Assembly (NCBI GenBank): GCA_946902985.2
Contig: OX336388.2
Location: 1,389,066,223-1,389,130,222, forward strand
From: Meconema thalassinum
Lineage: Eukaryota > Arthropoda > Insecta > Orthoptera > Tettigoniidae
Direction: 5' to 3'
DNA length: 64,000 bases
Shown: positions 57,649 through 64,000 of the stretch, piece after piece
Position numbering within the stretch: the stretch's first letter is position 1
Layout of the letters: each line of letters starts with the position of its first letter
Program-made: the position numbers and the translations under genes
The notes under the pieces: model-generated
Seen by the model: only the letters and a program-made list of their open reading frames with translations
What the model was told of the DNA's origin: nothing
Databases searched by the model: none

Positions 57649-57781
57649 TATATGTTCTGAAGAGTTCGTTATTTTTCGTTGTATATATTCTTAAAAAATA
57701 AGTTATAAATGCCTCTTTTATAGTTAACGCCACTGTTGCCCTCTTATAATAAAAATAAATTTACTTGTTGGACAAAGAGAA

Positions 57782-58436
57782 GCTTGAATATGTCATTCAA
57801 TTGTTTAAAATGTTTATAAATTACTGACCAAATTTGGGGGGGGGGGGGGGGTGTTGGTTATAAACTGTATATGTTTGAAATACGTACATTTTTCTGTGAG
57901 ACTGTACCTAGCCCGTTTAGTACGTGTTAGTGCGTAAAATGGGTCACCTGGTATGTCCCCAATTACCGGTGTCCACTGCAAATGTATGTCTGGAACCTAT
58001 AAACCAGGGTACAAGATGGCCACAGTTTAAAAAAAGTGACCACCTAGGAATGAGACATAGAGAGTAATAAGTAACAACCCAAACATAACGCTAATACAAT
58101 CGTTTTTATTGACTATCAAACATTTCATACTCCTCACCGTCCAACTCTTCTGACTAATTGAATGGGAGCACTGTTGGTGCAAGCGCCGCACAGTGTGTCG
58201 AATCCCAATTCTAGGTGGCAAAAATTAATAACTTCGTTAATAGTGCTGGGATTCTATTAAAAGTTGGCAATTTACCGTTTTCGATGTCGCTGAATTCATT
58301 TCTGGCATCGTCTAAAGTGTACGATCTTCGGGGATAAATATATAGGGGTGAGGTGAGGTGTAAAAAAATGACCGAAAGCAACACAAGAATCATCCATTTT
58401 TGGTAGTAAAAATCACGATTTGGATGTGTATATGAT
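57782..58436. other. Interior of inverted-repeat element, no gene seen
   Basis: Includes a G-homopolymer near 57835-57851. No conserved coding frame is recognised. Confidence 0.35.
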
Positions 58437-58449
58437 ATAAGACAGTGGT

Positions 58450-58810
58450 GAAAATGAAAATCCACAGCCTGCTTCCAGTCTCCGACCGGGTCAGGAATGG
58501 AATGAATGAAGCCCCTATCTAGCGGCGAGGATATGACCTGTGCCGGCTGGCGAGGATATGACCTGTGCCGGCTGCTGAGGCCTGACGCACTCCTCTGGGG
58601 CAATGATTAAATGAATGACGGATGAAATGAAATGATAGTGGAGAGTGTTGCTGGAATGAAATTTTGACAGGAAAAAACCGGAGTACCCGGAGAAAAACCT
58701 GTCTGCCTCCGTTTTGTCCAGCACAGATCTCACATGGAGTGACCGGGATTGAACCACGGACCCAACGGTGAGAGGCCGGCGTGCTGCCGCCTAAGCCACG
58801 GAGGCTGTTT
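58450..58810 (-). repeat. tRNA-derived SINE (family D), 13-bp target duplication
   Basis: On the minus strand the head reads CCGTGGCTTAGGCGGCAGC with B-box GTGGTTCAATCCCGGTC. The tail end is GGGGCTTCATTCATTCCATT, then CAGGCTGTGGATTTTCAT. ATAAGACAGTGGT at 58437-58449 and 58811-58823 is a perfect duplication. An internal 25-bp direct repeat (GGCGAGGATATGACCTGTGC, twice near 58525-58565) is present. Confidence 0.9.
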
Positions 58811-59206
58811 ATAAGACAGTGGTAAACTTACTACTTAAAACTGGATAAAATATGAATAACAATGAGACTTTCAGTCAAGTATTCTTGTTACACCTTATTT
58901 AAGGGAATAGACGAAGTCACTGTATGTAAAATCATCCAGATTAAAAACGTATATTAAATTGTTATTAAACATAGAACAACGAAATATGCACAAAAATAAC
59001 ATTTATTTTCTAATAAAAATAAAAATATTCGTCAAAATCATACAAACAATTTCTTTATAACAAAATGTAATTTTCCAGTCCTGTTAATGACGTAGTTTTA
59101 GTAAACATACTTCACACACGAAAAGTAAACATACTTCACACACGAAAACAATATTATTTCTCCAGAAAAACATGGAAATAAAGACAACATATATTGAATA
59201 TTAGGC

Positions 59207-59467
59207 CTATTTCTCCAATTGCATATAAAAAGAAAACGTCCATTCGTCAAGTAATGTTCTCATTAATCTCACTCCCCTTAATAATAACAAAATGTCTAAT
59301 GTTCGTTCGTCACCTGATTCTTCTGTAGAGTCCAGAACATCGTAGTCATTGCTATACTGGTCTTCATCATTTGATGTCAAAGTTCCTTGGGGGTCATTAA
59401 GTAACTCAATAGCTTCCATAGGTAGATTACCTATGTACGTGGCATTGTTCTTCCTGCACTCTCCCAT
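59207..59467 (-). pseudogene. Possible 3' exon of the GCDTTS gene
   Basis: 86-residue frame, acidic in the middle (SNDEDQYSNDYDVLDSTEES), downstream of the CXC region on the same strand. Acidic tails are plausible after the CXC domain, but the link is inference from strand and position only. Confidence 0.3.
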
Positions 59468-60082
59468 TTTTGTTAATATTATGGGATATCAACTTAATTT
59501 TGTTTCTTAGCTCCTGCACCTGAGTGCCAGTAAGAGTTGTAGGATCAAATTTATTCATAACATATTGAAAATATGACGTCTGTACGCCCCTATTTACGAC
59601 ACGACCGCCATGCGTTGAAAAATTCTTCTCGCGGTAATGCCCACATAGTCACTGAAAATAAGAAAATAAACCATCATGCACATTCGTGCGCAACCAAACC
59701 ACTACAGATCCTGAATCTACATTAAATTTCCTATCGAATGACTTTTAAAGTAAAGTGGCACTATGAGGCACTCATACAGTAAATAATTTATTTAATGCAG
59801 AAAGCTTGTATTACGCATAAAAGTGCGAACACATACCTATTTTCACTATTCCATGAGCCTCAGAAGACAACACCTCGTTGAACTACCTAGAATCACAACG
59901 TTCGGTTCACTCAGACACCCCCTATCAAATGACCTGATAACTGCCAGGAAGACGTTTCAGCACCAATAACCTCCCTCCTACGCACCAGAGAGCGGAAAGG
60001 AAGACCGAGGGTCACCATCTGGTTTGTTCACTATCGAATGAGCCAGTTTTCGCTTTCATTTGCGACAGTGAATTTTTCCCAC

Positions 60083-61205
60083 CTAAATATGGGATTCGAC
60101 ACACTGTGCGCCGTGGCAATTGCCACAGACAGGTGAACAGTGGATGCCGGCTTTCCTGCATCCACATCTCATACCGCAGCCTGTTGCACAACGGCAAAAT
60201 ATAGAATTGAGCACGTTGTCAGGTGCAATAACGACCTTGGTCTTAATAGGATTCAGATATCCCCCAATCTCCCCTTGTCCAACCCCAACGTTCAGGTTGG
60301 AGTGTTTCATTTCCAAACCACTGCTGAACCTGTAGAAACACTCTGCACGAGTGATATAGAGCAGCATCTTTTGTAGGTGGCAATGAAGACAAGTTAGCTT
60401 TCGTCTTGGCTGACGATTTGACGAAGCACATGCACCTGTGAATAGAACATAATACAATAGAATTTGTATTTATCAAACAGCAACGAAGTTAGTACATGCA
60501 ATACAAAATGAAATGTACCTGTGATGATTGAGGTCATGCTCGTGGAGTGGTGCCTGATACATCAGTAGGAACATTTGTTCCCCAGCTTCAGCGATATCTC
60601 CTGGCGAGGATGTGGAGTCATAAAAAACTTCAGCGATGCTTTTGGTTTCGTTAGGATACCGCTCGAAACATTTGATTATGGCTCCTCTACTTCTCCCAAA
60701 AATGGCAGAAGTGGTATCGCATCCAGTGAACCAATGGATAAATAGAATGTACTGGCAGAATGGCAAGGTCTGAAGTTGTTGGGAGGAGTACAGTCTGTCT
60801 TCTTGTTGCCTCGTCCAGGCTTCATGAAAAGGACATTCGTGTCTCGTGGTGTGAGTGCCACGAGTAAGACGAGCAGGTCTACGTCCTCGCCAATTACCAC
60901 CACAGTCGAATGAGGGGTATTTTGTAATCCATACCTGACAATGCAGCAGTCAGCGTCTGCTTAGGCTATAGTGAACTGTATACCTTTTGCATCCAAGGCC
61001 TGCGCTAACATACTAATCAACTTAATTTTGTTTCTTTCGTTGGAAAGGAAGTTTTCCTGCTGAACAGAAGCCACCATGTTCTCATCGAAGTCTATATCCA
61101 CTGATGTTTTACTTGATGCTCTCCGACGTTGTTCGCCTCTTTTCGTGGAACTCGTGCCTTCGTAACCATCAAACACAACAGCCGAGTTTCTCTTTGTCCA
61201 ACAAG
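60083..61205 (-). pseudogene. GCDTTS/CXC-domain protein gene, intron-containing, frameshifted
   Basis: Read from the right arm inward: VFDGYEGTSSTKRGEQRRRA, VASVQQENFLSNERNKIKL, a stop at 60961-60963, then VVVIGEDVDLLVLLVAL. A frame slip near 60795 follows, then ILFIHWFTGCDTTSAIFG. A clean GT-AG intron (60436-60518, CACAG^GTACAT to TTCACAG^GTGC) joins HH-R-CMCFVKSS in frame. LPPTKDAALYHSCRVFLQVQ and WFGNETLQPERWGW come next, then a slip near 60270. The cysteine-rich end is FCRCATGCGMRCGCRKAGIH, CSPVCGNCHG (tesmin/TSO1-like CXC). Related proteins are common in arthropod genomes with no established function. The GED and GCD acidic motifs recall XPG/PIN-type nucleases, which is inference. Confidence 0.75.
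60436..60518 (-). other. Intron, 83 bp, in the GCDTTS/CXC gene
   Basis: 5' site CAG^GTACAT and 3' site TTCTATTCACAG^GTG on the minus strand. Removal keeps the codon phase and joins two segments that both match the family's layout. This shows the copy is genomic and not retroposed. Confidence 0.7.
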
Positions 61206-61864
61206 TAAATTTATTTTTATTATAAGAGGGTAACAGTGGCGTTAACTATAAAAGAGGCATTTATAACTTACTTTTTTAAAGAATATATGCAACGAAAAAT
61301 AATGAACTCCTCAGAACATATATATACCGGTATACTCCGATGGGCTGGACTGTAAACTATTAGATTTTGATCATGTTTTCATTCCCATAAAAACGAAATT
61401 GTATTCCGAAATATTGGGCTCCCCCAAAACAATCATCCGGGTTCGATTCCCGGTCAAGGCATGTGAGATTTTCGATGTGAAATGCCATGTCCTGTGGTTC
61501 GGATTCCACGTAAAACGGAGGTCCCGTGGCTTATGATCGCGAGATTAACGGTCACGTTAAACTACAAGCTTCCTTTTGTTTACATAATCAATAAATAACG
61601 AGTTACAGAGAGTTAAGGCCGTTGAAAACATAAGTAAAATAATGAGCAGTTTACTAGCGAAATCTCGAAACCGACCCCGATACGTCAAAACGCTATAACG
61701 TTTAAAGATATAAAGATAAATTAGCATAAGTTTATATATTCTTGAAGGCAACTTCGTGCTCTACAACTTCCTTCATCACAGCTTTCCTGTAAAATGGAAG
61801 GCAAACAGATTGGAAGGGCAAGTTTGACGAAAAACGTGAGGCGCTACATATTTTTCTGCAAATT
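61189..61864 (-). repeat. Right inverted arm
   Basis: Inverted copy of the left arm, containing the empty site of the Tc1 element and a family B SINE fragment. Confidence 0.85.
61437..61573 (+). repeat. Family B SINE, 5'-truncated, in right arm
   Basis: Begins at the B-box (CCGGGTTCGATTCCCGGTC) and runs to AACTACAAGCTTCCTTTTG. The A-box half is missing. It replaces about 80 bp found in the other arm. Confidence 0.85.
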
Positions 61865-62809
61865 TTCCATGTTCACCAGCTCATATCTCGAAGAAGGTAA
61901 CACACAGGTGTGAAAATGAATATACCATTTTGTATGGCACTTAATTACCTTTCAGTTAGGAAAGTATAAACATTTCTGTAAGATGCACCGTTTGAAAGTT
62001 ATGCGCCCAAAACGAAAAAGGGGGCCTTCCAGCCCCCCTCCTGCCCCCCCGCAGCACCTGAAATCGACGGGACTTTATTAGGCGTTGTTCAGGGAACCTC
62101 CCTCTACACATTCCTAAAAAATTTGGAACTACATGATTTAATGCAGCAAATCCATCATTTTGGTCTAATTTGACTGGACTAATCAGGAGTGTCACAGGCA
62201 GATGAAGCACGTGTACTCAGAAGTCAACGTCAGAGAACTGCTGAACATAAACAACAAAGGAGGTACCCCAGGGAAAGAAGACAAGAATCTTGAAAAGGAA
62301 AGGTCCCACCTATCCAGCAGGAGAATTCTAATATTTTCAGTTAGGAACAAAGAGGTCTAATCATAATGCAAAACTTACAACTTAATTTACTCAATAACCG
62401 AGGTTCAACCTTGTAAACGGCCACACTACTGTATGCATTGTTGCCTTCTTTATGCTAGTTATTAATTTCCTATGGCGATGCCGAAAGGCAAAACAGGTCG
62501 GATTTGAATATTAAGTGAAAGTGCAAACAGTATTTATTCGTACATGTTGTATAATATCATAATTGCTAGGACAATATAGTCAGCAGCCCCATGCGAATGT
62601 TGATTGATAACTTGTGAGTTTTCTCAATAAACGTGTAAAAGTTCAAGTATAAATTTCTCACTTGATCACAATACATATGGACACAACTACCGTTAAAGAA
62701 ATAAGGAAAAGAGCACATTTGAAGACAATGGCGAATACCGTCCTCATAATTAGTCTACTTTCTCAGAAAGAAAACTCAACAGATACCGTAACGGCTATTT
62801 GTAATCCCA
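61865..62809. other. Intergenic, no recognised feature
   Basis: A G/C-homopolymer-rich stretch near 62015-62050 (GGGGGCC, CCCCCC) and otherwise AT-rich DNA. No supportable gene. Confidence 0.35.
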
Positions 62810-62885
62810 ACTGCCATCCCTGAAGTCCCAGGTTCGATTCCCGGCACTGCCAAAACAATAATTGTAGTCTAATTGGGCTGGAACG
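62810..62885 (+). repeat. tRNA-like SINE fragment
   Basis: B-box-like GGTTCGATTCCCGGCACTGC at 62831-62850, followed by a short body. No A-box or duplication is evident. Confidence 0.4.
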
Positions 62886-62890
62886 GAATA

Positions 62891-64000
62891 TATGGTGCGT
62901 TCAAAAAGTGCCGAGCCGGAGGCTGGAATGCGCAAACCGGTGACGACATCAGCTATTCGTGGCGTGTGTAACGAGGTGTGGTTCCAACCAGAGCGTGGAA
63001 GGTCACAGCCCGTCGCTAGAGGGCACGCGTGCACGTCACGTGACGATACAAAGCGAGCAGCAGCATGCATCAATCGTCGAACGCTGCCAGTCGCATTGCA
63101 AACAGTGACATGAAGGCATCAAACGAAGAGCAAAGAGGTGTTGTTCGGTTTCTGTTAGCGGAAGGAGTAGGGGGAACGGACATTCATCGCCGAATGTCAC
63201 AAGTGTATGGAGAACACTGCATGTCCCTTGCAAGGATCAAGGCGTGGCACAAGCGCTTCAGGGAAGGACGGGTGTCGTTAGGCGATGATGCTCGGTCTGG
63301 GGCACCCCCCTGCATTACCGATGACAACGTCCAGCTGGTTGATGCACTCATTACCCAGGACCGCAGAGTGACAGTGAACGCCATAGCCGCCGTGGACGGA
63401 TTGAGCGTCGGAAATGTGCACATCATCATGAAGGAACGACTGCACTTGCGCAAAGTGTGTGCCCAATGGATGCCCCACAGTCTTCAACCACACCAGGAAG
63501 CATGTCGAATGACCCATTGTCTTGGTCATCTGCAGCGCTATGCAAGGGAAGGGAATGGGTTCCTGGCACGAGTGGTGGCTGGAGATGAGTCATGGTGTCA
63601 TCACTTCGAACCAGAATCCCAACGACAAAGCCTCCAGTGGAAGCATCCAGGGTCACCACCACCCAAAAAAGGCAAGGCCATCCAAACGAGTGCAGGAAAG
63701 GTAAAAATGCTAACGTTCTTCTTTGACCAAGATGGCCCCCTTCTGATACACTTCATGCCGCACGGGACAACATTGAATGCCCAGCGTTACTTGCAAACCT
63801 TGACCACCCTTCGTCAAGCGATCAAAACAAAACGACCAGGCAATCTCACCTGTGGGGTCATTCTGCTCCACGACAATGCACGACCTCATACGGCCAACAC
63901 AGTCGCGGCAATCCTCAGAAATTCAAATGGGAGGTTCTCGGCCACCCTCCATACAGTCCAGACCTCTCTCCTTGTGATTATGCCATGTTTGGTCCCCTGA
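62891..64000 (+). mobile_element. mariner-type transposon, 5' part; continues past window
   Basis: The left end TATGGTGCGTTCAAAAAGTG follows TATA. A 5' untranslated region of about 215 bp precedes the transposase. The right terminus is beyond position 64000. Confidence 0.8.
63110..64000 (+). pseudogene. mariner transposase, partial, late frameshift
   Basis: The likely start is ATG at 63110 (MKASNEEQRGVVRFLLAEGV); an upstream ATG at 63065 adds 15 unlikely residues. N-terminal HTH regions: GTDIHRRMSQVYGEHCMSLA, RIKAWHKRFREGR, DARSGAPPCITDD. Catalytic motifs: VVAGDESWCHHFEPES (first D) and LLHDNARPHTA (second D). The third region encoding PYSPDLSPCDY is in another frame after a 1-nt loss near 63914, so the catalytic DDD triad is split. 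The fragment otherwise lacks stops and looks young. Window end cuts the C-terminus. Confidence 0.88.

Larger units (their letters stand above)
55717..57781 (+). repeat. Left inverted arm, interrupted by Tc1
   Basis: Similarity to the complement of 61189-61864 runs over 55717-56183 and 57649-57781. About 80 bp near 55995-56070 has no counterpart in the other arm, where a SINE fragment lies instead. Confidence 0.85.
55717..61864. mobile_element. Long inverted-repeat element with GCDTTS/CXC gene (candidate transposon)
   Basis: The left arm (55717-57781, split by a Tc1 element) and right arm (61189-61864) are inverted copies about 600 bp long once nested insertions are removed. Shared landmarks are AGAAAAATATGTAGCGCCTC at the outer ends, GGGGTCGGTTTCGAGATTTC, and TTGTTGGACAAAGAGAA at the inner ends. 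The right arm runs directly into a minus-strand coding region. No unambiguous target duplication was found. The structure fits a DNA transposon with long inverted ends, or alternatively a fold-back segmental duplication. Confidence 0.6.

Noticed and set aside
60083..61205. Functional host gene for the GCDTTS protein
   Set aside because: An in-frame stop at 60961 and two frame slips make an intact product unlikely for this copy.

Overview
The window is arthropod, most likely insect, nuclear DNA made almost entirely of transposable elements. The evidence is APE-type non-LTR retrotransposons, a Ty3/gypsy element, Tc1/mariner/pogo and hAT transposons, Helitrons, and several tRNA-derived SINE families, set in AT-rich DNA with few open reading frames. 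No ordinary single-copy host gene is convincing. The species cannot be fixed from sequence alone; the repeat types suggest a large, repeat-rich genome. Family calls rest on motifs read by eye, without database search.

Layout. 1-6.5 kb: SINEs, a foldback MITE, a Tc1 remnant and a ~30-bp minisatellite. 6,502-15,596: a Helitron inserted cleanly (A^T) into that minisatellite. It carries a 6.6-kb gypsy retrotransposon (LTRs 7,331-8,024 and 13,259-13,951, 4-bp GTAT target duplication) with gag-pro-RT-RNaseH-IN broken by stops and one frameshift. 16.3-17.7 kb: a decayed Tc1 transposon. 20.8-26.8 kb: a minus-strand LINE split by a second, RTE-like LINE. 26.9-28.1 kb: a plus-strand LINE 3' fragment split by two SINEs with clear target duplications. 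31,285-33,832: an internally deleted pogo-type element with a psq HTH and a PHD finger but no DDE core.

34.5-43 kb: a minus-strand LINE (ORF1, endonuclease, RT) into which a plus-strand LINE (37,503-40,082) and a 2.36-kb hAT-like element (40,547-42,908) have jumped. 43.87-47.34 kb: a 1,737-bp tandem duplication containing SINE pieces. 47.9-54.6 kb: two Helitrons nested in opposite orientation. The inner one carries a 128-bp satellite with higher-order organisation and a 2.07-kb inverted-repeat element with a promoter-equipped orphan ORF. 54,666-55,537: an hAT MITE with a perfect 8-bp duplication.

55.7-61.9 kb: long inverted arms (about 600 bp) enclosing a decayed, intron-containing gene for a protein with a GEDVDLLVLL motif, a GCDTTS motif and a cysteine-rich CXC C-terminus. 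One arm holds a Tc1 element whose exact empty site survives in the other arm. This block is the best candidate for a little-described mobile system. 62.9 kb to the right edge: the 5' part of a mariner transposon with one late frameshift.

The elements do not form a pathway. Their value is the relative chronology: LINE, hAT, Helitron, gypsy and SINE insertions can be ordered from nesting and target duplications.
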